DNA from: DATDEW01 sp046590205
Lineage (GTDB): Bacteria; Bacteroidota; Ignavibacteria; Palsa-1295
Direction: 5' to 3'
DNA: 64,000 nt
Assembly: GCA_046590205.1 (NCBI GenBank)
Contig: JBKJTT010000068.1
Span: 1-64,000, forward strand
The notes below the pieces were generated by a model. That model ran no database searches. It was not told the origin of the DNA and saw nothing but the letters and a program-made list of their open reading frames with translations. Position numbers and translations under genes: made by a program. Each line of letters begins with the position of its first letter. Position 1 is the stretch's first letter. Shown one piece after another: positions 7,809 through 16,217 of this stretch.

Positions 7809-8317
7809 GAGAGCGTCTCCTTCAACTCAAGCAGTTGCTTCTTCAAATCCTGTAATGTCTTCACAGGCACAAGCACTTCTTTCGGCGGCACGGGTGGGAT
7901 AATGTGAAGCTGTGATTCATCTTTGACCTTTATTTTTGTTTCTGCTGCCTGCATACGACGCTCGAGGTCGCGCTCTTCATGGAGTATCTTCTTGGCGCCT
8001 TCAATAGTAAAACGCTGATCGCGCAGAAGTTCTTTGATGCGCTGAATAAGTTTTACATCCTTATCGGAATAGATACGATTTCCGCCGCGATTCTTTTGCG
8101 GGTTGAGGTCATCGAACTCCGTCTCCCAATAACGCAAAACATACTGCTCCACACCTGCCATTGCACTGACTTCCGAAATCGAGAGATAAAGTTTCGGGAT
8201 TGCATAATCATGCAAACCGCGACGCTGTCTTGTGCGCTCGGTGTTCTGCTCGGGTTCGGGCTCCATCTGCATATCTTTTGCAGATGGCACTTCAAAAAAT
8301 TCGCCTTGTACTGTCAT
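7805..8317 (-). CDS. MerR-family transcriptional regulator
   Basis: 170 residues from the ATG at 8317. Residues about 40-108 form a MerR winged-helix DNA-binding domain: LYLSISEVSAMAGVEQYVLR, then YWETEF, RGGNRIYSDKDV and IKELL. This is followed by a coiled helix and a short C-terminal coiled tail (LQDLKKQLLELKETLS). There is no cysteine pattern for metal sensing. It resembles the small regulators often found near housekeeping genes in Bacteroidota, whose ligand is unknown. The frame is open upstream to a GTG at 8386 that overlaps the acpS stop by 4 bases. However, a TAATTTTG promoter element lies between, and the stretch before the ATG does not look like protein. Confidence 0.88.
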   Translation of the reverse strand: MTVQGEFFEVPSAKDMQMEPEPEQNTERTRQRRGLHDYAIPKLYLSISEVSAMAGVEQYVLRYWETEFDDLNPQKNRGGNRIYSDKDVKLIQRIKELLRDQRFTIEGAKKILHEERDLERRMQAAETKIKVKDESQLHIIPPVPPKEVLVPVKTLQDLKKQLLELKETLS

Positions 8318-8340
8318 TGGGGTGCCTATCAACTGTAATG

Positions 8341-8348
8341 CAAAATTA
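8341..8348 (-). promoter_or_regulatory. candidate -7 element (TAATTTTG) for the MerR gene
   Basis: Matches the Bacteroidota TAnnTTTG element on the minus strand, 23 bases before the ATG at 8317. No convincing TTTG box is found at the proper distance upstream, so the promoter may be weak or activated. Confidence 0.4.
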
Positions 8349-8382
8349 CAACAGTTTTGGGACGGGGGTCGTGATTCGTGAT

Positions 8383-8769
8383 TCACAACTTCTCAATGAC
8401 AACCATCGCCTCTGCTATCTCTTTGGTATGGGTTAGCGAGACTTGTATCTGGTACTCGCCGCCTATTCTGGAATCGGCAAGGGTTTTCATTGAGCCGGTG
8501 AGCTTCATGATGGGTTTGCCAGACATTTCCTTGCCGACGACAGATTCCTTCCAGCGAAAGCCGTTGCGGATACCTGTCCCGAGCGCTTTGGATAGTGCTT
8601 CTTTTGCGGCAAATCTTGCTGCGAAATGTTCGGCGCTGTTCTTACGGGAGCTGCAGTAGCGAATTTCTTCTTCGGCAAAGATGCGGCGAACGAACTGCTC
8701 GCCATACGTGGCGATGCTCGCCGCAATGCGCGGTACTTCGATGGTGTCTATGCCGATGCCGTATATCAT
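8383..8769 (-). CDS. acpS: holo-[acyl-carrier-protein] synthase
   Basis: 128 residues, standard AcpS length. It transfers 4'-phosphopantetheine from CoA to the serine of acyl carrier protein, activating fatty-acid synthesis in the cytoplasm. GIGIDTIEVPRI at residues 4-15 includes the magnesium-binding Asp8. FAARFAAKEALSKALGTG at 49-66 includes Glu57, and the C-terminal VSLTH motif is present. It overlaps the upstream pentapeptide gene by 4 bases (ATGA), so the two are translationally coupled. Confidence 0.96.
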   Translation of the reverse strand: MIYGIGIDTIEVPRIAASIATYGEQFVRRIFAEEEIRYCSSRKNSAEHFAARFAAKEALSKALGTGIRNGFRWKESVVGKEMSGKPIMKLTGSMKTLADSRIGGEYQIQVSLTHTKEIAEAMVVIEKL

Positions 8770-9338
8770 ACTATGACAATATCGAACGAGTGCAGAAGCC
8801 CGATAGCTCCCTCGGTAGAGAACTTCGCTTTCTTAATGGTATTTTCGAGCGGATCAATGATGAAGTTATATGAAGTCGAGAGGTCTGCTTTGGTAAGGTT
8901 CGTTCTGCCGAAGATGGCTTCCGAGAAATCGCAGTTGGAAAATATTGCACCCGAAAGATCAGTCTCACTAAAGAACACTCGCTTTAGCGAGCAACCAGTA
9001 AACTCTGTTTTCTTCAACGGTAGTTTAATGAATGAAGCATGGTCAAGTTTACACTCATCGAAGCGAACATCTATCATTGCTGCATTTGTAACGCTCATAT
9101 CAATGCCGAGAAGTTTTGATGAGCGGAAGTGGACGCCGCGAAAGTTCGTCGCACGAACGGTAGCATTACTCAAGTCGCAGGAGATGAACTCACACTCGAT
9201 GAATACGGACTCATCAAGCTTTATACCGCCGAAGTCGCATCGGGTGAATACGCATCGCTCATATTCACCAGATGTAAAACCTTCTTCGCGAAAGTTTTCA
9301 CCGGTTATCTTTTTCTCGAAGTGATAGTTGTCGCTCAT
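8766..9338 (-). CDS. pentapeptide-repeat protein
   Basis: 190 residues from the ATG at 9338. From residue about 20 to 175 it is a run of A(D/N)LXX- and C-[DE]-[FL]-type five-residue repeats, such as CVFTRCDFGGIKLDESVF, ANF-, DLSGAIFSNCDFSEAIF and TNLTKADLS. These predict a right-handed quadrilateral beta-helix. No signal peptide or catalytic site is seen. Some relatives (Qnr, MfpA) mimic DNA and protect gyrase, but most are of unknown function and nothing here indicates that role. An open frame continues upstream to 9983, but it is antisense to the transporter-protein gene and begins before that gene's terminator, so the ATG at 9338 is chosen. It leads a pentapeptide-acpS(-MerR) unit. Confidence 0.88.
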   Translation of the reverse strand: MSDNYHFEKKITGENFREEGFTSGEYERCVFTRCDFGGIKLDESVFIECEFISCDLSNATVRATNFRGVHFRSSKLLGIDMSVTNAAMIDVRFDECKLDHASFIKLPLKKTEFTGCSLKRVFFSETDLSGAIFSNCDFSEAIFGRTNLTKADLSTSYNFIIDPLENTIKKAKFSTEGAIGLLHSFDIVIV

Positions 9339-9347
9339 AAAAATAAA

Positions 9348-9369
9348 AGAGTCCGCCGTAGCGGACTCT
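9348..9369 (-). terminator. rho-independent terminator after the peptide-binding lipoprotein gene
   Basis: A perfect 9-bp stem AGAGTCCGC/GCGGACTCT with a 4-base loop, followed on the minus strand by a T-rich run. It lies just past the stop at 9391 and immediately before the pentapeptide start. Confidence 0.85.
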
Positions 9370-9390
9370 AATAACTCATTCATTGATAAA

Positions 9391-11217
9391 TTAAAATCCG
9401 GCCGCAACTGCCTTCGTGCCGCCTCCTGATGCTCCGCGGATCTTCCAGAGAGCATGGATGAAACCGGGACGGACAGGATGCCATGATACATTATCAAACC
9501 TATTGACCCAAGCGACAGGTGTTTGGGGAGTCCAAAGGATAGTGATCGGCTGATCGTCGTAGAGCACTTGCTGAAATTGCTTTTGAAGTTCGATGCGAGT
9601 TGCTTCGTCAAACTCTGCACGAATACCTGTGAGCAATTCATCAGCACGTTTACTTGCATATTGCGGATAGTTCGAGCCGCGGTTACGCCCCTGCGATGAA
9701 TGATAAAGTTGGTAGTTATCGGATTCAAACGGATCGCTCTGCCATGAACCATACGATGCGTCAAAGTTATGGTCACGCTGACGGTCAAGGAAGATAGACC
9801 ACTCGATAGGCGCAACTTCTGCCTTGATACCAACCTTACGAAGTGATTCGGTGATGATAAGAAGAATTTGTTTTCTTGTCTCATTACCTGCATTGACCAT
9901 GAAGGTAAAACTGAACGGTGTTTTCTTACCGCCGATAGTTTTATCAAGGATACCGTCGCCGTCGGAATCAACCCAGCCCGCATCGGTCAGAAGCTGTTTT
10001 GCTTTTGCAACATCGTACTCGATAGTTGCAAGGTTTGAGTTATACTCCTTGCGGGATTCTGAATTTGGAGATTGCGTTAATTTGGCTAACCCATACAGTA
10101 CTTTATCAATGATCGTTTTTCTATCAATAAGATGCGACATCGCCCAGCGAACTTTGGAATCGTTAAAGAACTTGCTTTTATTATTCCAGTTGATAAGCGC
10201 ATACGAGGAAAGCGGGAATGTCGTTTTGCTGATATGCTTCGCTTGATTCGTATCAACTTTAACGTAGTACGGCGGCTGCAAGAATCCGATGAGGTCAATG
10301 TCCTGCGCCTTGAGTGCTGTAACTGTTGCAGCCCAATCACTGATGACCTTATAAATAAGGGTATCAGGAGAAACTTCACCATACTTTGAACCGCTTCTAT
10401 TTACATAGTTTGGATTACGCACAAGAATTATGCGGTCATTGGTGCGCCACTCTGCAAGTTTATACGGACCAGAACCCTGAATAAACTTTGGGTCACGACC
10501 TGTTTCAGCTGTAGTAAAATACTCTGCGTATTCTTTCATTGCCGGATTGATGTTCATCTTGGCTACTTTGTCCACATCAACTTCTTCACCTGCACCAGGT
10601 GCTTCGATGATAGCAGCAATATCACCCCATGAATACTTGTCCGTCAGTCCTTTGGGGTCAAAAATATGTTTCGGCAAGATATAAAGAATATCGGAGAATG
10701 CCTGCTGAACTGTCAAGAAGTATGGCTTCCACATTGTGAAGCGAACGCGGTATGGGTCGCCGTCAATGAGTTCGCAGCTATGGATGCCATCAACATAGAC
10801 TCTCTTCTGGGCACTCATGGTATTGAGCGGATTCTTCAGCGACTTCAAACTGAAGATAACGTCAACTCCTGTGAGTTCTTTGCCGTCAGCAAACTTGATG
10901 CCTTTGCGAAGTTTGAAATCGAAGGTCTTGTGGTCTTCGGATTCGATGGGCATTTCTTCAGCAAGCCACGGGATGTTGACTTCCATCGTTTCGGGGTTGA
11001 TACGAAGCAGACGCTCGAAGATCATTTCCTCAACGTATGTTTCGTTGGCTCCGGTTGAGTTCTGCGGGTTGAGTCGTTCAAGCTCGGAGAGGATATGCTC
11101 AACGACGCGATTATTGGTTGAAACTGATTTAGCTTCTCCTCCGCTACCGCCGCCGCAACTGACGAGATAGGAAGCAGAAAGAATTGTGAGAAGAAAGATG
11201 CGGAAATTCGTTTTCAT
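9391..11217 (-). CDS. ABC-transporter solute-binding lipoprotein (peptide/nickel family, SBP_bac_5)
   Basis: 608 residues from the ATG at 11217, which gives a lipoprotein signal with lipobox YLVSC. The mature protein has the family-5 hallmarks: VVEHILSELERLNPQ and NETYVEEMIFERLLRI near the N-terminus, then FDFKLRKGIKFADGKELTGVDV, then the C-terminal lobe with WSIFLDRQRDHNFDASYGSW. Such proteins capture oligopeptides, or sometimes nickel or sugars, for import. At about 600 residues it is within the family's upper range. No permease or ATPase gene lies beside it, so its partners must be elsewhere. It is divergent from the YciI gene with only 22 bases between the starts. Confidence 0.9.
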   Translation of the reverse strand: MKTNFRIFLLTILSASYLVSCGGGSGGEAKSVSTNNRVVEHILSELERLNPQNSTGANETYVEEMIFERLLRINPETMEVNIPWLAEEMPIESEDHKTFDFKLRKGIKFADGKELTGVDVIFSLKSLKNPLNTMSAQKRVYVDGIHSCELIDGDPYRVRFTMWKPYFLTVQQAFSDILYILPKHIFDPKGLTDKYSWGDIAAIIEAPGAGEEVDVDKVAKMNINPAMKEYAEYFTTAETGRDPKFIQGSGPYKLAEWRTNDRIILVRNPNYVNRSGSKYGEVSPDTLIYKVISDWAATVTALKAQDIDLIGFLQPPYYVKVDTNQAKHISKTTFPLSSYALINWNNKSKFFNDSKVRWAMSHLIDRKTIIDKVLYGLAKLTQSPNSESRKEYNSNLATIEYDVAKAKQLLTDAGWVDSDGDGILDKTIGGKKTPFSFTFMVNAGNETRKQILLIITESLRKVGIKAEVAPIEWSIFLDRQRDHNFDASYGSWQSDPFESDNYQLYHSSQGRNRGSNYPQYASKRADELLTGIRAEFDEATRIELQKQFQQVLYDDQPITILWTPQTPVAWVNRFDNVSWHPVRPGFIHALWKIRGASGGGTKAVAAGF

Positions 11218-11239
11218 AAGGTATATATTAAGATTCAAC

Positions 11240-11539
11240 ATGAAGTATTATATCATTCTAACAAGCTACGTAGTTCCGCCCGAAATGGTCGTTGAGCATA
11301 CCCCTGCCCACCGAGCGCATTTGGCGGACTATTATAAGAAAGGCATTATGCTCTTCTCCGGACCGATGGAGCCCCGCACAGGCGGCATACTTTATGCCCG
11401 AGCAGAGGGTGTTTCAGTTGTTGAGGAGATGGTATCGGTTGACCCCTTCAAGACGACCGGCTGCGCCAATTTTCAGATAATCGAGATGAAACCTGTTATG
11501 TGGGCAGAAGGGCTAAACAATTTGTTTGGTACTCCGTAG
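11240..11539 (+). CDS. YciI-family protein (YCII domain)
   Basis: 99 residues from the ATG at 11240. It shows the YCII pattern: a first strand YYIILTSYV, HRAHLADYYKKG with a conserved histidine, LFSGPMEPRTGG, and VDPFKTTGCANFQI. These are small ferredoxin-like-fold dimeric proteins. Some act as dehalogenase- or lyase-like enzymes using a His-Asp pair, but most are uncharacterised. A longer frame begins at 11186 but would overlap the divergent lipoprotein gene, so the ATG at the fold's first strand is preferred. The DUF58 gene follows 9 bases later on the same strand. Confidence 0.85.
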   Translation: MKYYIILTSYVVPPEMVVEHTPAHRAHLADYYKKGIMLFSGPMEPRTGGILYARAEGVSVVEEMVSVDPFKTTGCANFQIIEMKPVMWAEGLNNLFGTP

Positions 11540-11548
11540 GCATTATCA

Positions 11549-12448
11549 ATGCACACTGCTATTGATCATCTCCAACCGGAAATTGCGTCTTCTTTAGGCA
11601 ACTTTGAGCTTGTCGCGAAGTTCGTTGTCGAAGGGTTTATTACAGGACTACATAAATCGCCGTATCACGGATTTTCTGTCGAGTTCGCACAGCACCGCCC
11701 ATATATGCCGGGAGATGCGATTCGCAATATAGATTGGAAGCTCTTCGCTCGGACAGACCGACACTTCGTAAAGCAGTTCGAGGAAGAGACGAATCTGAAG
11801 GCACATATCATACTCGATATTTCGCGCTCGATGAATTATACGAGCGGCAAACACATCACGAAGTACCGCTACGCTTCGATACTTGCTGCTTCACTTGCAT
11901 ATCTTCTGATTCGTCAGCAGGATGCCGTCGGGCTTGGCTTGTACGATGAGGAAGTAAAGCTTTTTATGCCTGCACGGCTCAAGACAAGTTACTTGCGCGA
12001 GATACTCAAGGCAATCCAAACGGCAGAGCCCTCGAATAAAACAAAGACTGCATCAGCGTTACGCTCATTACTCGAACGGCTTAAACGACGCGGTCTTGTT
12101 ATTGTCATTAGTGATTTTCTTGGTGATGCCGATGAGATTATCACATCACTCAAGCTCCTGCGTCATGCCGGACATGAAGTGATTGCATTTCAAGTGCTTG
12201 ACCCCGTCGAGAGAAACTTTGCTCTTGATGTGAGCGATGCAACTATCGTTGATATGGAAACCGGTGAATCGCTAAAAACACAGCCGTACCAATTACAAGA
12301 AGCGTATCGTAAGGCAATGGGAGAGCACATCGAGAAGCTCCGTCATGAACTTGCCAACGAGAGGATAGATTATCTGCTTATTGATACAACTATTCCGTTC
12401 GATATCCCTTTACGGGAATATCTCTACAAGCGACAAATGTTATTGTAG
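11549..12448 (+). CDS. DUF58 domain-containing protein (vWA-like)
   Basis: 299 residues. It carries the DUF58 signature RPYMPGDAIRNIDWKLFART followed by a von Willebrand A-like fold with a MIDAS-type motif in ILDISRSMNY and VIVISDFLGD later. DUF58 proteins normally pair with MoxR AAA+ ATPases in envelope or stress-related complexes. Here no MoxR gene is adjacent, and the preceding gene is a YciI protein, which is unusual for this family. Cytoplasmic: no signal peptide or membrane segment is seen. Confidence 0.9.
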   Translation: MHTAIDHLQPEIASSLGNFELVAKFVVEGFITGLHKSPYHGFSVEFAQHRPYMPGDAIRNIDWKLFARTDRHFVKQFEEETNLKAHIILDISRSMNYTSGKHITKYRYASILAASLAYLLIRQQDAVGLGLYDEEVKLFMPARLKTSYLREILKAIQTAEPSNKTKTASALRSLLERLKRRGLVIVISDFLGDADEIITSLKLLRHAGHEVIAFQVLDPVERNFALDVSDATIVDMETGESLKTQPYQLQEAYRKAMGEHIEKLRHELANERIDYLLIDTTIPFDIPLREYLYKRQMLL

Positions 12449-12484
12449 AAATAGAATCTTAGATGTAGTATACAACTTCTTTCA

Positions 12485-14125
12485 ATGACAGAGAAAAACA
12501 CAGGGACCCCTACACTTGAGGAGCGAATTAAAACTCTGCAGCATACAATAGAAAACGGTAATCATCCGATACCCGAACTCCTCCTTCAAACGGAAGCTCT
12601 TATCACCGAAGCAAAAGAATTGGGTGATAATGACGCCCTCTACAAACTTCTCACTGCAAAAGCTTCACAACTCTATTTTTGTGGCAAGCATGAGGAATCA
12701 AAAGAGTTTTACCTCGAAGTATTAGAGCAATGCCTGGCAGAGAATCGAAAAGAAGCACTCCCAAGAATTTATCTTGCCTTAGGCAGGCTTTATTCTACCA
12801 TGCAAGATGACCGAGTCGCGCTTGATTATATTCACTTATCAAAAGCCGCCGCCGAAGAGGTAGATGATAAAGAAATCATTGCAGAGGGCAATATACTCAA
12901 AGGCATAACTCTCGCCAAGAGCCAACAGTACAATGAAGCACTTGACGCTTATAACGAAGCTGCACGATATTCATACGAAACGAATAACACCCGAAGAATG
13001 GGCGCTATCTTCTTTTTGATGGCACAGCTTCATCATCATGCTGAAAACTATCAATCTGCGAAAGAATCATGTGAGCTTGCAATAAAATACTTCACCGAGT
13101 GTGACAATAAACGCGGAATACTTATTGCGACAACACGACTTGCCTCGATCATCAGCGCTCTTGATGACCATACCAGAGCACTTGATATCCTCAATGAGCA
13201 TGAAGGACAGGTAACACATTTTTCACTCCCATATATATCATGCGGGTTCTATACCATTAAAGCAGAGATTCTTTTGGCGGTAAAAGACTACAGCCGTTGC
13301 GAAGAAACGTTACATCTCGCTTATGGATTTGTATTAGAATCAAATAATCCTCGCAACTTACTTGACCTCTACACAACCTTTATTAGTCTTTATCTACAAA
13401 CCGACAGAATTTCTCAAGCCAGGGAGTACCTTGAGCAGGCATATACTATCGCAAAGGATAATAATGATTCTCATTGGGAGATGAAATTGCACAAGCATGA
13501 ATCTGACCTGTATGCCCAGATCGGCGACTATCAACAGGCTCTCACACAATATATCCTTTACCATGAACAGGATAAAAAAATAGCTGCCGAAACAACTGAA
13601 GAGTGGCTTGCCATTATACGCATTAATCATGAGCTTATTGAGAAAGAGCGCGAATCAGAAATTTACCGGCTTCGGTCAGAAAAACTCCAGCGAGAGCTTG
13701 TCAGTAAGTCAACGCACCTTGCTTCTGAATCGGAGATATTGACACGTTTCAGAGAAGAGCTAAAGGAAGTACTCTCCGAGAGTACCGAAGCCAGCGTTAT
13801 CCTCCGTAAAATTAAGGAGAAGGTTATCGAAATTCCAATGTCTGCAGTAAATTGGGAGGAATTCGACAGACACTTTCATGATGCACATCCTGATTTTACC
13901 AAAAACCTCCTCCAACGCTTCCCCGACCTCACCCCAATGGAAGCAAAAGTATGTACACTACTTAAGGTTGGACTTACTTCTAAAGAGATTGCCCATATCC
14001 TTGTCCTTTCTGAAAGAAGTATTGAGAACCACAGGTATCGCCTCCGCAAGAAGTTGGGCTTTGGCGAGCAGAATATTTCCCAATTCCTCAATAGCGTAGA
14101 AACACAACTGGTACCATCGCGGTAA
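12485..14125 (+). CDS. TPR-repeat regulator with C-terminal LuxR-type HTH
   Basis: 546 residues, no signal peptide or membrane segment. Residues about 15-390 form a series of tetratricopeptide repeats (for example ALPRIYLALGRLYSTMQDD, then ARRMG- and YQSAKESCEL-like units). Residues about 385-440 form a coiled coil (EKERESEIYRLRSEKLQREL). Residues about 475-535 form a GerE/LuxR helix-turn-helix: LTPMEAKVCTLLKVGLTSKE, then IAHILVLSERSIENHRYRLR. This TPR-coiled coil-HTH layout is common in Bacteroidota, where the signal is generally unknown. Cytoplasmic transcriptional regulation is inferred from the HTH alone. A long non-coding region follows it. Confidence 0.88.
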   Translation: MTEKNTGTPTLEERIKTLQHTIENGNHPIPELLLQTEALITEAKELGDNDALYKLLTAKASQLYFCGKHEESKEFYLEVLEQCLAENRKEALPRIYLALGRLYSTMQDDRVALDYIHLSKAAAEEVDDKEIIAEGNILKGITLAKSQQYNEALDAYNEAARYSYETNNTRRMGAIFFLMAQLHHHAENYQSAKESCELAIKYFTECDNKRGILIATTRLASIISALDDHTRALDILNEHEGQVTHFSLPYISCGFYTIKAEILLAVKDYSRCEETLHLAYGFVLESNNPRNLLDLYTTFISLYLQTDRISQAREYLEQAYTIAKDNNDSHWEMKLHKHESDLYAQIGDYQQALTQYILYHEQDKKIAAETTEEWLAIIRINHELIEKERESEIYRLRSEKLQRELVSKSTHLASESEILTRFREELKEVLSESTEASVILRKIKEKVIEIPMSAVNWEEFDRHFHDAHPDFTKNLLQRFPDLTPMEAKVCTLLKVGLTSKEIAHILVLSERSIENHRYRLRKKLGFGEQNISQFLNSVETQLVPSR

Positions 14126-14405
14126 ATCCTTTTTGCCGTCCGGTTAAAGATTTATTTGAATTGAGTACTTTTTGAGTAGTGGGAAGTACTTAATGTAGAG
14201 GTATATTTGCATTGTATATAATGCCATGTATAACAATATGATAACCACACAAATAGGTGCACCTTCAAGTAGTATGGAATTCGTATTCCTTTGGTGTACA
14301 GATAATGAAGCGGTGTATGATCTAGGATAATGATTAAACAGCCATGTTTCTTGAGTGGGGGTGAGACCCTTTTTTAGAGATATAGAATACACGCTTCGTA
14401 TGAAA

Positions 14406-14450
14406 ACGCCCGATGATATATCCAAGGAACTTGGAAATGTCATCGGGCGT
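14406..14450 (+). other. 45-base two-tier hairpin
   Basis: Outer stem ACGCCCGATGA (14406-14416) pairs perfectly with TCATCGGGCGT (14440-14450). Inner stem TCCAAG (14421-14426) pairs with CTTGGA (14430-14435) around a 3-base loop, separated by internal bulges. There is no T run after it, so it is more likely a structured RNA element than a terminator. Confidence 0.75.
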
Positions 14451-14528
14451 TGTATTGATTGTGAGACTTATAGGTGTAGGGGGGTTCCATTTAGGCCCTT
14501 TGTATCTAGAGTCAAGGTGAGAGAAAAG

Positions 14529-14562
14529 CCCCGTTGACTTCGGTTGACGGGGTTTATTTTTT
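14529..14562 (+). terminator. strong rho-independent terminator with TTCG tetraloop
   Basis: CCCCGTTGAC (14529-14538) pairs over 10 positions, two of them G-U, with GTTGACGGGG (14543-14552) around a TTCG loop, followed by TTTATTTTTT. It lies 404 bases past the previous stop codon and 81 bases before the next start, so it ends either a separate small transcript or a very long 3' UTR. Confidence 0.88.
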
Positions 14563-14642
14563 GCCCACCGAAAAAAATCGTAATATGCGAAGTTTTCTTT
14601 CTCCCTTTGGTGTTATCCACGCCCAGTATTAACAAGGTATTA

Positions 14643-15719
14643 ATGGCAAGACTTGCACGACTTCAACGGACGGTACGCGATCATGGGCTTGATGCCTTAG
14701 TCGTAACTCACCTGCCTAACATCAACTATCTCATCGGTTATACCGGCTCGAACGGTATCCTCGTCGTTCCGGCGCAGGGTAAACCACATTTCTTTACCGA
14801 TTTTCGCTATAAATCGCAAGTCAAGATAGAAGTTGCAGGTGCGAAGATCTCTATTGTTGATAGAGAGAAACAACTCCTTGATGCCTTTGTTGAGAAGCAA
14901 CTCTTTAGTGATTTTGATGCTGTGGGCTTTGAAGAGTACAAGTGCCCCTATCACGTCTATGATTTTATCCGCAAGAAATTCCGTCATTTGAAACTCGTTG
15001 CAAAACGAGAGATGGTCGAGACAATGACGATGATCAAGACAGATGATGAGATCGACGCAATCGCCAAAGCAGCAGCAATCGGTGATCAGGTCTTTACAAA
15101 AATACTTGATGTTATTAAACCGGGCGTTACCGAACTTGAGGTTTCGGCAGAGATAAGTTACCATGCCAAAAAGCTTGGCGGCGAAGGCGATGCCTTCGAG
15201 ATTATCGTTGCAAGCGGCGAGCGCACTGCTCTTCCGCACGGTATCGCAACCGATAGAAAGATCAAAAAGAACGAACTCGTCACAATTGATTTTGGCTGCC
15301 GCTACAAAGGATTTAATTCCGATATGACGCGCACCGTATCTGTCGGAAAAGTATCAACCGAGCTTCAGAAGATTTACGATATCGTTCGGGTTGCACAACA
15401 GCGCGCAATTGATAAAGCAAAGCCTGGCATGAACGGCAGAGAACTTGATAATGTCGCGCGTGATTACATCACGCTTCACGGCTACGGCTCGAAGTTCGGG
15501 CATGGTACCGGGCATGGCATTGGTATCGAAGTACATGAAGTCCCCATCATTGCACAGCGAGGCGAACGCTTTATCCTTGAGCCGAGCATGGTATTCACTA
15601 TCGAACCGGGTATCTATGTTGATGGTGTAGGTGGTGTGCGTATTGAAGATGATGTTGTCATTACAAATGACGGATGCACCGTTCTTAATAAAACTACGAA
15701 GGACTTGATCGTTCTTTAA
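14643..15719 (+). CDS. M24-family Xaa-Pro aminopeptidase
   Basis: 358 residues from the ATG at 14643, which follows the terminator hairpin; the frame is open further upstream but through that hairpin. The N-terminal creatinase-like domain (residues about 1-125) contains NYLIGYTGSNGIL. The pita-bread catalytic domain has the dimetal ligands of M24 peptidases: ALPHG, VTIDFGCRYKGFNSDMTRT (two Asp), GHGTGHGIGIEVHE (His and Glu), TIEPGIY and GVRIEDDV. It is predicted to release N-terminal residues before proline in the cytoplasm, using manganese or cobalt. PepP/PepQ-like; the exact substrate cannot be told from sequence. Confidence 0.93.
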   Translation: MARLARLQRTVRDHGLDALVVTHLPNINYLIGYTGSNGILVVPAQGKPHFFTDFRYKSQVKIEVAGAKISIVDREKQLLDAFVEKQLFSDFDAVGFEEYKCPYHVYDFIRKKFRHLKLVAKREMVETMTMIKTDDEIDAIAKAAAIGDQVFTKILDVIKPGVTELEVSAEISYHAKKLGGEGDAFEIIVASGERTALPHGIATDRKIKKNELVTIDFGCRYKGFNSDMTRTVSVGKVSTELQKIYDIVRVAQQRAIDKAKPGMNGRELDNVARDYITLHGYGSKFGHGTGHGIGIEVHEVPIIAQRGERFILEPSMVFTIEPGIYVDGVGGVRIEDDVVITNDGCTVLNKTTKDLIVL

Positions 15720-15740
15720 TAACTGAAAAAATAGTAAATA

Positions 15741-15767
15741 AAAAAGGCAGCTATTCGCTGCCTTTTT
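15741..15767. terminator. bidirectional terminator between convergent genes
   Basis: AAAAAGGCAGC and GCTGCCTTTTT form a perfect 11-bp stem around a 5-base loop, with A and T tracts on the two sides. It serves the M24 peptidase gene (plus) and the lipoprotein gene whose stop begins at 15771 (minus). Confidence 0.92.
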
Positions 15768-15770
15768 TAT

Positions 15771-16157
15771 TTAATTAATCACGAGGGTATCCCGCACCGT
15801 ATCACGCAAGAACCCTTTATAAAAATCCGGCTTCTCGAGCGCAAGCCAGCTTGTGTAGGTCCCGAGTGCTAACCCCGTTGGATGAGCCGTCACTTTTATC
15901 GGATGGGAGGAGATTGTATCCCCTTCGGTTGCAAGATTATATTTAATGATCGATGTATCCCCTGCCCCTGCAATAAATACGGGGAACGGGCAGCCGCAGG
16001 TAACGACGGAGTTTACAGTACGAGTTGAGTCTGTTGCACGGAGGGTAGTTTTGGATGAATTATGCACGAGCATATTTTCCTCCGGCTCCGAAGCAGTCGG
16101 TGTGCAGGCAGCAAAAAATGCTGCCGGTAGAAGTATGAGGAGAACTGATCTTTTCAT
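15771..16157 (-). CDS. small lipoprotein of unknown function
   Basis: 128 residues. The N-terminus is a lipoprotein signal (MKRSVLLILLPAAFFAACTP) with lipobox FAAC and cysteine 18. The mature part is polar and threonine-rich, with a TCGCPFPVF motif near residue 55. A predicted set of beta strands follows (IKYNLATEGDTI, HPTGLALGTY, RDTVRDTLVIN). It resembles a single immunoglobulin-like domain such as an anchor-D or DUF1573 relative, but I do not recognise the family. It is divergent from recO by 60 bases. Confidence 0.75.
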   Translation of the reverse strand: MKRSVLLILLPAAFFAACTPTASEPEENMLVHNSSKTTLRATDSTRTVNSVVTCGCPFPVFIAGAGDTSIIKYNLATEGDTISSHPIKVTAHPTGLALGTYTSWLALEKPDFYKGFLRDTVRDTLVIN

Positions 16158-16217
16158 GGGTACTATTTAATACTACTTTATGAAATGGTATCAACGGCGA
16201 ATTAGTTCTACTTCGCA

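Larger units (their letters stand above)
14126..14642 (+). other. 517-bp intergenic region with two strong hairpins; candidate non-coding RNA
   Basis: No credible gene. The plus strand holds a 45-base hairpin at 14406-14450 and a strong terminator at 14529-14562. There is also an earlier GGGT-GAG-ACCC stem followed by six T residues near 14366-14378. A 45-codon frame (ATG at 14400, with CIDCETYRC) runs through both hairpins and stops inside the terminator. It is probably incidental. The segment between the hairpins contains GTAGGGGGGTTCC and could belong to a structured RNA or to a long 3' untranslated region of the TPR-LuxR gene. I do not recognise a known RNA family. Confidence 0.45.

Noticed and set aside
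8626..9324. 232-codon plus-strand frame
   Set aside because: Antisense to acpS and the pentapeptide gene; no family resemblance.
9339..9983. upstream extension of the pentapeptide gene
   Set aside because: The open frame runs antisense to the transporter-protein gene and includes that gene's terminator; the repeats begin only after the ATG at 9338.
14144..14443. 99-codon minus-strand frame
   Set aside because: It has no family resemblance, overlaps the structured plus-strand hairpin, and no promoter element is near. The apparent hydrophobic stretch arises from A/T-rich DNA.
14400..14537. 45-codon plus-strand frame with a CIDCETYRC stretch
   Set aside because: It runs through both hairpins and ends inside the terminator stem, so it is more likely structured RNA than protein; kept only as a note.
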